A stretch of 64,000 bases of DNA from Nitrospira sp. (lineage in GTDB: Bacteria; Nitrospirota; Nitrospiria; Nitrospirales; Nitrospiraceae). How positions within the stretch are numbered: the stretch's first letter is position 1; the number at the start of each line of letters is the position of its first letter. This document shows, one piece after another, positions 19,795 through 29,818 of the stretch. Position numbers and translations under genes: made by a program. The notes below the pieces were generated by a model, which was not told the DNA's origin, did no database searches, and saw only the letters and a program-made list of their open reading frames with translations. Where the stretch lies: the NCBI GenBank assembly GCA_005116775.1, contig SWDN01000003.1, forward strand, positions 277,830 through 341,829, given 5' to 3'.

Positions 19795-20766
19795 ATGCAA
19801 TACGTGCATCTCGGCCGATCAGGCCTGAAAGTCAGCCGGCTCTGTCTCGGCACGATGAACTTTGGACCTGAGACGAGCGAGGCTGACAGTTTTGCCATCA
19901 TGGATCGGGCGCTGCAGCTGGGCCTCAACTTTTTTGACACGGCGGACGTCTATGGCTGGAAAGTAGGGGAGGGATGGACAGAGCAGATTGTGGGACGTTG
20001 GTTCGCCCAAGGTGGAGGACGGCGAGAAAAAGTCGTACTCGCAACAAAGGTGTTCGGCCGCATGGGCGAGTGGCCGAATCAGTCTCGCTTGTCGGCTCTG
20101 CACATCAAGCGGGCCTGCGAGGCGAGTCTGCGGCGGCTTCAGACTGACTGCATCGACCTGTACCAGATGCATCACGTCGATCGGGAGACCCAGTGGGAGG
20201 AAATCTGGCAGGCAATGGAGCAATTGGTCCGGGAAGGCAAGGTTCTGTATGTCGGCAGCAGTAATTTCGCCGGCTGGCACCTGGCCCAAGCGCAAGAATT
20301 GGCACGCAGCCGCCACTTCCTCGGTCTTGTGTCGGAACAGAGTCTCTATAATTTGAACGAGCGGACGGTCGAGTTAGAAGTGATTCCAGCCTGCGAAGCC
20401 TATGGCATCGGATTGATCCCCTGGAGTCCGCTCGCGCGTGGACTCTTGGCCGGGGCCTTGAAACCGGCGACGGTCGGTCGACGCGCGGACGAAGATGTCA
20501 AGAAAGACATTGAGAAGTATCGTCCCAAACTGGAAGCCTATGAGGCGTTGTGCTTACAACTCGGTGAGCGCTCTGCCGATGTCGCGCTCGCCTGGTTGCT
20601 GCACCAGAAGGCCGTCACAGCGCCGATCATTGGGCCGCGCACGATGGAGCAATTGAACGACACGATGAGGGTGCTGAGTCTCACATTGAGCCAGGATACA
20701 TTGAAACGGCTCGACGGGATCTTCCCTGGCCCAGGTGGGCCTGCGCCGGAAGCCTATGCATGGTGA
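19795..20766 (+). CDS. Aldo/keto reductase
   Basis: LGRSGLKVSRLCLGTMNFG, FFDTADVYG, DLYQMHHVDRETQWEEIWQAMEQLVREGKVLYVGSSNF. Confidence 0.93.
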   Translation: MQYVHLGRSGLKVSRLCLGTMNFGPETSEADSFAIMDRALQLGLNFFDTADVYGWKVGEGWTEQIVGRWFAQGGGRREKVVLATKVFGRMGEWPNQSRLSALHIKRACEASLRRLQTDCIDLYQMHHVDRETQWEEIWQAMEQLVREGKVLYVGSSNFAGWHLAQAQELARSRHFLGLVSEQSLYNLNERTVELEVIPACEAYGIGLIPWSPLARGLLAGALKPATVGRRADEDVKKDIEKYRPKLEAYEALCLQLGERSADVALAWLLHQKAVTAPIIGPRTMEQLNDTMRVLSLTLSQDTLKRLDGIFPGPGGPAPEAYAW

Positions 20767-21009
20767 TCACGGTTTAGCCTTTCTGGTCGCCGCGCGGTCA
20801 TTCATCTCTTTCCGGACCAGTTCTTCGGCTTTCAGCCAGTCTTCCACATCGCGCTCTGCCTGCCGCCCCCGTTGCTCATAGAGTTCGTAGGCTTTCTTCG
20901 CAATCCGTTCCCTCACCTCGTCTGAATACTTCTGCATGGACGCAGGTTCAGGAGAGAGGCTCCGTTCCCCTGCATGTCGGCCAGCCGGATTGTTAGTCGT
21001 CATGGGCAT
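20767..21009 (-). CDS. DUF2934-like small protein
   Basis: RIAKKAYELYEQRGRQAERDVEDWLKAEELV. Confidence 0.6.
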   Translation of the reverse strand: MPMTTNNPAGRHAGERSLSPEPASMQKYSDEVRERIAKKAYELYEQRGRQAERDVEDWLKAEELVRKEMNDRAATRKAKP

Positions 21010-21135
21010 CCCTCCTTCGATAACAACACCGTCCCCATAACTATATCAGCTACCTTACTTAACAGACAGTTGTCGTCATTGATCTTGCTTCCTCAATCTT
21101 GGCACACATAGAATAGGCCTCATTGCGAGGCCTCT

Positions 21136-21624
21136 ATGCCCTTCACAATTGGCCCCTATGGCCGTTCCCCTGAGCCATCCGTTCTGTCTCACGACGCGGC
21201 ACGATTTCCCAGACAGCGATTGGCCCGCCGATTGGGTTTCTGGCTCTTGCTCACCATGATGATGCTGAGCAGTGGACCAGTCTATGCGGAATGGGTGTTG
21301 ACGAGTGGCGACGACGAAGTGGGATTAAAGGTGTATGTAGACCCGGAATCTATTCGCCTCAAGGGAAATCTTGCAAAGATGTGGCAATTGTTCGACTACA
21401 AGACTGTACAAACCGTGGCAGGCGATTCACTGCTATCGATGAAGCGATTCAACGAATACGACTGTGCAGCAGGGCGCACACGCACCCTTGGGTATACGTG
21501 GTTCGCGGGCAACATGGGTAACGGCAAAGTGGTGTACAGTACCATGGAACAACTGCCGTGGGAGCCGGTCGTTCCTCGCACGATCAATCATACGCTGTGG
21601 AAGACGGCCTGTGCGAAGAAGTGA
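21136..21624 (+). CDS. Surface-adhesin-E-like protein, paralogue of 18173-18562
   Basis: VYVDPESIRLKGNLAKMWQLFDYKTVQ, YDCAAGR, GNMGNGKVV, LWKTACAKK. Confidence 0.6.
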   Translation: MPFTIGPYGRSPEPSVLSHDAARFPRQRLARRLGFWLLLTMMMLSSGPVYAEWVLTSGDDEVGLKVYVDPESIRLKGNLAKMWQLFDYKTVQTVAGDSLLSMKRFNEYDCAAGRTRTLGYTWFAGNMGNGKVVYSTMEQLPWEPVVPRTINHTLWKTACAKK

Positions 21625-21655
21625 TTCTGAACGGTCTTCATCGAATGTCGCCCGC

Positions 21656-22432
21656 ATGAATGCCGCACGTGCTCATTCTCTCTCCGGACTCTACGTCATC
21701 CTCGATCCATCGGTATGCCCTGCGCGCCCGTTGGTCGAGGTGTTGCGAACAGCGGCTGAGGCCGGTGCCATCCTCTTTCAATATCGCAACAAGACGGCAT
21801 CGATGAAGGACGCCTATGGGGAAGCCTTAGCCCTCCGGCAAGCTGCGGCACAGGCAGACGTCCTCTTCATCGTCAACGATCGATGTGATTTAGCCTTAGC
21901 TCTGGATGCCGATGGTGTGCATCTTGGGCAGGAAGACTTGCCACTCGATTTGGCTCGGAAGGTACTAGGCCCGGAGAAGCTGATCGGAATCTCCACACAC
22001 AATCCCGACCAGGTGCGGGAAGCCACCGCCGGGAAACCGGACTATCTTGGCTTCGGCCCCATCTTTACGCCAGGCTCTAAACAGGACCATGACCCAGTTG
22101 TTGGGATTGATGGGTTACGAGCAATACGTTCGCTCACCTCATTGCCTGTTTTTGCGATCGGCGGTATTCAACTCCATCAGGTCAGCGATATCATGCGCGC
22201 GGGTGCCAATGGGGTGGCCATCATCTCAGCCATTCTCAAAGCCCCGGATATCAGCCAGGCTGTGAAAACTTTCCTTGCCCAGATGCCAAAACCAGCCTCG
22301 CAAGCTTCTTCATCGGAGCAGTCTTTGCGAAACGAACCACACTCTCATTCCAATTTTTCTTCATATTCGGGTTGTAGGGGAGGGGGCCGACTACTGGGAT
22401 TCCTGCAAGTCGTCGAAGAAGACTCACGGTAG
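21656..22432 (+). CDS. thiE: Thiamine-phosphate synthase with a C-terminal extension antisense to bioD
   Basis: LFQYRNKTASMKDAYGEALAL, IVNDRCDLALALDADGVHLGQEDL, DYLGFGPIFTPGSKQDHDPVVG, FAIGGI. Confidence 0.9.
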   Translation: MNAARAHSLSGLYVILDPSVCPARPLVEVLRTAAEAGAILFQYRNKTASMKDAYGEALALRQAAAQADVLFIVNDRCDLALALDADGVHLGQEDLPLDLARKVLGPEKLIGISTHNPDQVREATAGKPDYLGFGPIFTPGSKQDHDPVVGIDGLRAIRSLTSLPVFAIGGIQLHQVSDIMRAGANGVAIISAILKAPDISQAVKTFLAQMPKPASQASSSEQSLRNEPHSHSNFSSYSGCRGGGRLLGFLQVVEEDSR

Positions 22433-23033
22433 ACTGTTCTTGCAGGCGAGCGGTCTTCGTGCGCACCGGTCGGCACTGATTTAAGACCAGCGCCACAATG
22501 GGGACTTTTCGTTGGTGGAGCGCGTGAATGGTCAGCAAGGCGTGGTTAATTCCCCCTAACTCCGTATGTCCGACCACGATAGCCTGTAACTTCATTCGAT
22601 TGATGAGGTCTAGTGCGTTAAGCAACTGTGTAACTGGCGCGTAGACACCACCAGCCCCTTCCATCACCATAAGCGCATGCTTCTGGCGCAAGGCGCGAAA
22701 GACTCGCATGATCGTTGTCAGCTGCACAGCCGTCCCCTCTGCTTCTGCGGCTGAGAGTGGCGCTACAGGCAGCCGGAAAACATAGGGACTGACTTCTGCC
22801 ATTGGATCACAGCTTCCAGCCGCATTTCGCAACCGCACTCCATCAGACTGAGCCTTGCGCGACCGAGAGACTCCCGTCTCAATCGGTTTCATCACTCCCA
22901 CATCGAAACCACGCTGAGTCAGACACTTCACAAGCGCCGACGCGACAAGCGTCTTCCCCACCCCCGTATCGGTTGCGGTGATAAACACCCCTCGCGGGCA
23001 AGAATCGTGAGCTTGTCGTTCGATTCGTCTCAT
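22251..23033 (-). CDS. bioD: Dethiobiotin synthetase
   Basis: GVFITATDTGVGKTLVASALVKCL, MKPIETGV, VMEGAGGVYAPV. Confidence 0.92.
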   Translation of the reverse strand: MRRIERQAHDSCPRGVFITATDTGVGKTLVASALVKCLTQRGFDVGVMKPIETGVSRSRKAQSDGVRLRNAAGSCDPMAEVSPYVFRLPVAPLSAAEAEGTAVQLTTIMRVFRALRQKHALMVMEGAGGVYAPVTQLLNALDLINRMKLQAIVVGHTELGGINHALLTIHALHQRKVPIVALVLNQCRPVRTKTARLQEQSTVSLLRRLAGIPVVGPLPYNPNMKKNWNESVVRFAKTAPMKKLARLVLASGQGKFSQPG

Positions 23034-23043
23034 GGCGTGAACG

Positions 23044-23787
23044 TTAGAGGCAACGACTGTCGCAATTCCATATCTGTCCTGACACGTCATTGAGTTGCGC
23101 CATATGGAAGACAGTGTTAGTCACTTCCTCTCGTGACGGTGGCCGGCCCAACGCATGGCCGACCCAACTATCATCTGCCGGCATGGCTTCTTCAGAGAGG
23201 TCTGTCTGTTGCCAGCCAGGCAAGAGGAGATTCACACGGACGTTGCCTGCACCCCACTCTTGGGCTGCGGTACGGACAAGACCAATGAGGCCGGCTTTTG
23301 ATGCAGCATAGGCAGCCTGCCCACTTGAACCGTGGAATCCCGCATACGACCCGATTATCACAATCGATCCGCCGCCGCGAGCAAGGAGGGGAGGAGCCAT
23401 GGCTCGGAGGCAGTGAAATGTTCCCGTGAGATTCGTGGCGATCACGCTAGCCCAATCTTCTTGAGGCTGCCGAAGAAGCAGACGACTTCCTCCGATTCCT
23501 GCATTACAGACAAACACCGACGGCGCAGGGACTCGGCTGCAAGAGGCTTCCACCATCTGTCGCACAGCGTGTGAGTCGCGGATATCGGCTTCGTAGAGTG
23601 TCCCCGTTCCACCAGTAGCCTCCACTTGCCTCAGCGTGTCATCAGCCGCTGCCTTGTTTTTATGGTAATGGACCCCGACAAACCATCCGGCTGCTGCAAA
23701 GGCCAGGCTGATTGCTTGGCCAATCCCTCCGGACGCGCCAGTCACAAGCACCGCGCGTCTTTGGTTGGTTTGGTTCGTTTGGTTCAT
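23044..23787 (-). CDS. SDR-family oxidoreductase (FabG-like)
   Basis: VLVTGASGGIGQAISLAFAAAG, NAGIGG, YAASKAGLIGLVRTAAQEW. Confidence 0.88.
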   Translation of the reverse strand: MNQTNQTNQRRAVLVTGASGGIGQAISLAFAAAGWFVGVHYHKNKAAADDTLRQVEATGGTGTLYEADIRDSHAVRQMVEASCSRVPAPSVFVCNAGIGGSRLLLRQPQEDWASVIATNLTGTFHCLRAMAPPLLARGGGSIVIIGSYAGFHGSSGQAAYAASKAGLIGLVRTAAQEWGAGNVRVNLLLPGWQQTDLSEEAMPADDSWVGHALGRPPSREEVTNTVFHMAQLNDVSGQIWNCDSRCL

Positions 23788-23820
23788 TTGGTTCAACAAG
23801 ACACACCAAATAACGATCCG
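23760..23820. repeat. TTTGGTT-rich repeat element, copy 2, overlapping the start of the SDR gene
   Basis: ctttggttggtttggttcgtttggttcatttggttcaacaagacacaccaaa; encodes MNQTNQTNQ on the minus strand. Confidence 0.6.
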
Positions 23821-23940
23821 ATTATGGGTGGGATATCGAGGGAAGGCAAGCGTGTGAGCCTGACCGCATCCGTCCCTTGCCGCCTCCCAGATTCCTATGG
23901 TACGGTCATCGCATCCGTGAACCAGTGGAGGATATTGAGT

Positions 23941-24870
23941 ATGGCGCTGAAGAAATTGAGGCATCGGTGGGTTCTCATCTTAGGCGCAGTTCTGCCGCTC
24001 AGCGTTGCTCCCTTGTCAATGTCCCTCGCCGCGGAAGACGCCGGTATCATTGCCCAGTCTGCCGACTATTTTCCAGATCAGATCGGCAATGAGTGGCATT
24101 ATCGTGGCCAGATGATTGAAGGGCCGCTGCAAACGATCGACAATAAATTTTTCTCCAATGTATCTTCCGTGACCGGCACGAAATCCCTCAAAGGGATGAC
24201 TGTGACCGTGTATCACGACACCAATCCAGGCAATCATGGCGCATCGGACAGCTTCTATCGGCGAGACAGCGTCGGCATCGTCTATTATGGTTCGGAGCCT
24301 GGTACGCCCTTTGAGAAGCAGCTCGTTCCGTATCAGATCGTACGTTTCCCGCTGACCATCTCATCGTCCTTTCCGCAATTCAATCGCAAGGAACTGGATT
24401 TCGGCGCGGATCTCGATCAAGACGGCGTCAACGAAAAGGCGGATGCGCAGGGCGAAAACGCGGTGGTATCTCGTGAATCGATCACCGTTCCGGCCGGTAC
24501 GTTCAAAGATGCCGTGAAGGTGGAAGCGCGTATGCACATGCAGATTCATCTCTCCCGTACAAAGAAGACCGCCGTAGGCACTGACGTGATGACGGCTTGG
24601 TTCGCCAAAGGCGTGGGGTTGGTCAAGTACGTCGAGCGGCAAGAGCTTTCGCAGGGGGAAGAGCGAGGGGTGGTGACGGATATCACGGAGGAATTGGAAT
24701 CGTACGAGATCAAGCCGCCAAAACCCTCACTCGGGCGGCGCGAATCCCCGGCGGAGGGTCTGCTCGCTGATCACACGGGTGACGACGAATTGCGTCAGGT
24801 ACTCTTCTCCTCCAGCCTTCGCGCCGACTCCGGAGAGCCGATGGCCACCAAACGGTTGCCGGCCGACTAA
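23941..24870 (+). CDS. Exported hypothetical protein
   Basis: Signal peptide MALKKLRHRWVLILGAVLPLSVAPLSMSLAAE; IGNEWHYRGQMIEG.. beta-rich domain. 3' end overlaps putA antisense. Confidence 0.6.
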   Translation: MALKKLRHRWVLILGAVLPLSVAPLSMSLAAEDAGIIAQSADYFPDQIGNEWHYRGQMIEGPLQTIDNKFFSNVSSVTGTKSLKGMTVTVYHDTNPGNHGASDSFYRRDSVGIVYYGSEPGTPFEKQLVPYQIVRFPLTISSSFPQFNRKELDFGADLDQDGVNEKADAQGENAVVSRESITVPAGTFKDAVKVEARMHMQIHLSRTKKTAVGTDVMTAWFAKGVGLVKYVERQELSQGEERGVVTDITEELESYEIKPPKPSLGRRESPAEGLLADHTGDDELRQVLFSSSLRADSGEPMATKRLPAD

Positions 24871-26991
24871 CGCGCCGGTGATCGGACGATTCAAATAGAG
24901 ATTCCCGACATCGAATTGCCGCCGCGCCTGTTCCAGATTGGCCGGGCTTCGTGAATAGACTCCGCCGGTGAGGGCATAGGCTGTCGAATTGCCGGTGGGA
25001 ATCGCCAGCGGAAAATTCCACGGAGCGATGACGGCCGTGACTCCACGAGGGCTGTAGAGACGCTGGTTGAATTCGCCTGGTTCCTGCTTCAACTGTGTTG
25101 AAGCCGTGAGCCTGCGCCAATCTGCCGCGTAAAATTCCAGAAAGTCGATCGCCTCCGCAATATCGGCGTCCGCCTCCCGCCATGGCTTCCCACATTCAAG
25201 AATCTCCCAGGCTGCCAGCTCATCACGTCGCGCACGCATGAGTGCCGCTGCAGAACGCAAGATATCCACTCGCCGTTCCGTTGTCGTGTCGCGCCAGGTC
25301 TCCTTTGTCTGAATCGCCCGGCGCACTGCCTGTTCGACATCTTCCAAACTTGCGCTGGACAGTCGACCGACCACCTCATCGGGACGTCCAGGATTGCGGG
25401 ACTCGATAGGAGGCCCCGTATAGTGTGGCCCTCCTAACGACAACGCCCAGGTTCGGCCCAGTTGAGACCGCACGCGCGCGATAGCCTGTTGCATCGCCGT
25501 TCGGCTTTCGGCCTCAGCAAAGTTTCGCTGCGGCTCGTTTTGAAACTCTCGCAGATCAACCGGATGAGATATGGCGGGATGCGTCTGATTCAATCCGCCC
25601 AAAACAGGTGGAGCCAACAAGAGGCTCAACGATTGCGACTCGACATATTCCTTGCGAAGAAATGACTCGTTTGAGGTGTTCTCCAGCAACCGCCGGACGA
25701 GATAGGCCATGCCTGGAAGCAGCTCACCCACCGGAGTATAGAGCCGCAATCGCCGTCCATACTGCATGACGGCATGCTGAAAGGGCTCGGCCATGCCGAA
25801 GATCATCTGATATTCCCATGTTCCTGGAGGGAGCTTGAGCGACTCTGCAACCGCCTCGATATACGCCAGTGTGCGAAGGTTGTGCGTGCCGAAGGCCGGT
25901 CGAATGAGTGACGACTGGGATAACAGGCGATAGGCGAGCGACTCATAGCTGGCGTCCGTCTCCGCTTTGTGCTCAAAGAGAGGGACTGCCCAGCCTCGTT
26001 GCCGATAACGAATCGTGTCCGAATCCCAATAGGCCCCTTTCACCAATCGAATGGCGATGGGCGCCTCACGCTGACGAACCCAAGCCAGGAGTGTTTCGAT
26101 ATCCTGTGCTGTATCCCGATGGTAGGCCTGCAATGCGAGTCCGGCATAGGGATAGTCCTTGTAGGCTGGTTCATCGAAGAGTCTGATGAAAATTTCCACC
26201 AGCAACGTTTTTGTATCGGCTTGTTCCATGTCGAAAATCAAGGAAGCAGGAAGGCGCATCGCCAGATCGAGGATAGGTCGAAGTCGTTCCGCGACCGAAC
26301 GGTAGCTTCCTTCTGGATCGATTGGGTCGAGATGCGGAGAAAGGGCAGAGATCTTGAGAGAGAGCTGAACTCTCGGTATGGGTCCGAGATGGTCTCGTTC
26401 CTGTAAGGGAACGGAGGGCCATAACGCCGCCTCACGGGCTAACACAGTGAGGGCGTCGATACAGCGGTCGCGGTATCGATCCGCCTCACGGTTGCTGATC
26501 GTGGCTTCGCCCAACAGATCGACCGACCAAGCTCGTCCGTCTCGCCACAACTCAGTCAACTGCGGAGCCGCTTCCTCGACCGTTGCTCCGGCGATAAAGG
26601 TACGAGCCATATGCTCAATCTGGTTTCTGATGGCCTTGCCGCTGAGTCGAGCCCCCACGCTGGTAGAGGAAAGGGCCTTGAGTCCCCAATGGGCGCCGAA
26701 GAGGGCAGTATCTCGATTGCCTAAGTATTCGCGCGCCAGTCTGAGCACCTGCTCGTCGTCAACGATTGAAGGCAGGACATCGATGAATCGAAACAGTTGC
26801 GCCTTGAAGAGATTGTCATGCATGGCCAGGTTGAGCGCCTGGTGGGACCACCAACGCCCCTCGAAAAGAGAGGGAGTTCGACCGGCAGAGAGACGGGCAA
26901 GCTGTTCACCGATATGGCGCACGCGAGGTTCGAGAGAGGACGGAACTTCCTGCATCAATGCCTCACTGTCTAGAAGCCGGTAGGGTCCCAT
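24727..26991 (-). pseudogene. putA: Proline dehydrogenase / glutamate-semialdehyde dehydrogenase lacking the ALDH catalytic core
   Basis: Complete PRODH domain (IRLVKGAYWDSDT); ALDH starts (RLYSPRGVTAVIAPWNFPLAIPTG) then jumps in frame to NSTAYALTGGVYSRSPANLEQARRQFDVGNLYLNRPITGALVGRQPFGG. Confidence 0.88.
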
Positions 26992-27122
26992 CAGTATACA
27001 CTGTGAGCATTTGCTTGAAACATTCCTGTAATTTCGGTATGCTGCATCATACCAATGTTTTCATTCCCCTGAGTGGCCCAACGATACTGAGAGATTCGCC
27101 CCTATGCAGATAAGGAGAGTTA

Positions 27123-27983
27123 ATGCTCGCAACCGCATCTGACGCCACACCGACCGCGTCTCCCTTTTCTCCGTTCAACTTCGCTTTATTCTGCGCCATC
27201 GTAGGTGCCTCGGTTATCGGCATTCCAGTTTATGGCTATTACTACGGATTCAGCCTCTTCGACTGGTCCCTGTTTCTGGTGCTGTACATCGTCACAGGCA
27301 TGGGGATCACGGTCGGCTACCATCGGCTGGTGTCGCACCAAAGCTTCGAATGCCCAAACTGGGTCAAGGCCGGTATCCTCGTCGCCGGCGGTTGGGCGCT
27401 GCAAAATTCTGCCCTCAAGTGGGGCAGTGACCACATCCGCCATCATGCCAAAACAGATGAAGAAGAAGATCCGTATAACGCGAGCAAGGGATTCTGGCAC
27501 AGCCACTGTGGGTGGCTCTTTTACAGCAGCATCCATCGCAAGGATAAATACGAGGTCCGTCTGCGCCGCGACCCTGTCGTCATGTGGCAACATCGCTTTT
27601 ACTGGCCGATTGTAGTTACAGGACTGTTACTGCCTTTTGCCCTTGGCCTGTGGCACGGTGGCTGGCAAGGCGGAATCAGCGGTTTCCTCTTGGGTGGCCT
27701 CTTCAGAATGTTTATGGTGCTGAACTCCACCTTCACGATCAATTCGCTGTGTCACATGGTGGGAGCACAGCCCTACAGCAAGAAGGACAGCAGCCGTGAT
27801 AGTTGGTTAGTTTCTTTCGTCAGTTTTGGCGAGGGGTATCACAATTTTCATCACACCTATGCTCGCGATTATCGCAATGGACCGCAGTGGTACAACTTCG
27901 ACCCGTCAAAGTGGATTATTTACACGCTCTCGCTCATCGGGCTCACAAGTAATCTTCGCCGCAACGATCCCACTGTCGGATAG
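27123..27983 (+). CDS. Acyl-CoA desaturase / fatty acid desaturase
   Basis: Histidine boxes HRLVSH, HIRHH, HNFHH. Confidence 0.92.
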   Translation: MLATASDATPTASPFSPFNFALFCAIVGASVIGIPVYGYYYGFSLFDWSLFLVLYIVTGMGITVGYHRLVSHQSFECPNWVKAGILVAGGWALQNSALKWGSDHIRHHAKTDEEEDPYNASKGFWHSHCGWLFYSSIHRKDKYEVRLRRDPVVMWQHRFYWPIVVTGLLLPFALGLWHGGWQGGISGFLLGGLFRMFMVLNSTFTINSLCHMVGAQPYSKKDSSRDSWLVSFVSFGEGYHNFHHTYARDYRNGPQWYNFDPSKWIIYTLSLIGLTSNLRRNDPTVG

Positions 27984-28162
27984 TAGACCGATAGCTATTC
28001 TCCTGCTCAGTCTCCTTGCATCGCCCGGTGGCATCTTCCCCAACTGAGCGACCGTCCCTAGCGCATTCGCCCCATTTTCTTTCACCCTGTCTTCCGCTTA
28101 TGATGGAGTGGTCGGCCACGAGCCGGCGGTATTCGATTGTGAATCTAGAGGAGGAGAGAGCG

Positions 28163-29038
28163 ATGGCTGATCAACATTCCGGTGGACCTCAACCCGGTCA
28201 CGGGAAAGACAATCTTATTCCCGGCGTCAAATATGTCATTGCCGTCAGCAGCGGCAAAGGTGGAGTCGGTAAATCCACTGTGTCTGTCAATCTTGCTGTG
28301 GCCCTCAGCTTAACGGGCGCCAAGGTCGGCCTGCTCGATGCGGACATCTATGGTCCGAACATTCCCATGATGATGGGTGTGAGCAAGCCGCCGGAACAGA
28401 AGGACGGGAAAATCGCTCCAGCCGAGAGTCACGGTGTCAAACTCATCTCTATGGGCTTCTTTGTGCCGGAAGAGACTGCCGTGGTTTGGCGTGGTCCAAT
28501 GGTCCATACCGCCATTCAACAACTCTTTCGAGATGTGTTGTGGGGCGAGTTAGATTATTTGCTAATCGATCTGCCGCCCGGCACCGGAGACGCGCAATTG
28601 ACCTTGACCCAGCTGGTCCCGCTGACCGGCGCTGTGACCGTCACGACGCCGCAAGAAGTCGCCTTGCACGATGTCCGTAAAGGCATGATGATGTTCCAAA
28701 AGGTGAACGTGCCTCTTCTTGGCATCGTGGAGAACATGAGTTACTTTCTCTGCGGCCATTGCGGTGAGCGGACTGAAATATTTTCTCACGGGGGAGGGGA
28801 GCGGGCGGCTGCCAAATTGGGAGTCCCGTTCCTCGGCCGCGTGCCCATCGACCCGGCGATTCGAGACGGAGGCGACTCGGGCACCCCAATCGTCGTGGCC
28901 GATCCGGCATCCCCTCAGTCGGCGGCGTTCCGAGAAATCGCGCAGAAGATTATCGCGGGAGTCACCGGCGAGACCAAAGGAGTTCCGCCGATCGAAAGCC
29001 TGCTCAACAAAATCAAAAACCCGTTTGCGAAAGCCTGA
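28163..29038 (+). CDS. apbC: Mrp/ApbC P-loop Fe-S carrier ATPase
   Basis: [46 protein letters not shown]-terminal CGHCG. Confidence 0.93.
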   Translation: MADQHSGGPQPGHGKDNLIPGVKYVIAVSSGKGGVGKSTVSVNLAVALSLTGAKVGLLDADIYGPNIPMMMGVSKPPEQKDGKIAPAESHGVKLISMGFFVPEETAVVWRGPMVHTAIQQLFRDVLWGELDYLLIDLPPGTGDAQLTLTQLVPLTGAVTVTTPQEVALHDVRKGMMMFQKVNVPLLGIVENMSYFLCGHCGERTEIFSHGGGERAAAKLGVPFLGRVPIDPAIRDGGDSGTPIVVADPASPQSAAFREIAQKIIAGVTGETKGVPPIESLLNKIKNPFAKA

Positions 29039-29066
29039 TCGATAGGCGAAAGGCGGTGCACTGACT

Positions 29067-29432
29067 ATGGCTACCTCTACCAAAGAACAGATCGAAGTCG
29101 CCGCGACCTTCGTTCGCCTCTATGTATTTTTGGCGCAATATCTCGACCGCTGTTTTGACGAGGCCGCCCGTAAGAACTATCCTGACTCCGAGTTGCAAGG
29201 ACATCTGGCCGAGACCAGACGCCAACTCATGGAGATTCTGACTGTGAATCCTGTTGTGAAGAAGAAGCTCGAACAGGAATGTGATCGCATCCTGGTTTTG
29301 GGCGCCTCTCACCTAAAAAACGGCGCTACCGATACCGAGACGCGCAAGACGATCGAATCCGAGCGAGCTATTCTCAAGAGTAAGACATTAGCCTTGAGCG
29401 ACCTGGTTGCCGTCTTTCGAGCCATGGAATAA
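29067..29432 (+). CDS. Hypothetical protein
   Basis: Intact 122-codon ORF between apbC and 29456, same strand. Confidence 0.5.
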   Translation: MATSTKEQIEVAATFVRLYVFLAQYLDRCFDEAARKNYPDSELQGHLAETRRQLMEILTVNPVVKKKLEQECDRILVLGASHLKNGATDTETRKTIESERAILKSKTLALSDLVAVFRAME

Positions 29433-29455
29433 CGACGGACGAACGGTATCTCTGC

Positions 29456-29815
29456 ATGGAGGAAAGCCTCGACAAATACCAACTGGCTGGGCTCGACACC
29501 AAAGAACGAGGCTTCAGCCGGCCAGTGATATTCGAACGAGTAGAAGAAGGCTATCGCGCTATTCTTCGTTACGAAACGGTTCTGCAAAAGACTGAGCCGC
29601 ATCCGACGCAAGATGGCGCATTGAGTATACTCATCCAGGCCTTACACTCAGGCGGCTATCGGCAGCTTCGAACACAGATGAGCTTTCGCAACGGCGTCTA
29701 TCTTGGCTCGCAGGAGATGTGGGTTGAATACCCAGACCCTGCGCCAGAGCCTGAGCCGATCGGGTTCATGAAAAAATTTATGAAAAAGTTTCTTCCTCGT
29801 TCAGCCGATCAATAG
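29456..29815 (+). CDS. Hypothetical protein
   Basis: Intact ORF immediately upstream of lipA. Confidence 0.5.
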   Translation: MEESLDKYQLAGLDTKERGFSRPVIFERVEEGYRAILRYETVLQKTEPHPTQDGALSILIQALHSGGYRQLRTQMSFRNGVYLGSQEMWVEYPDPAPEPEPIGFMKKFMKKFLPRSADQ

Positions 29816-29818
29816 TCA

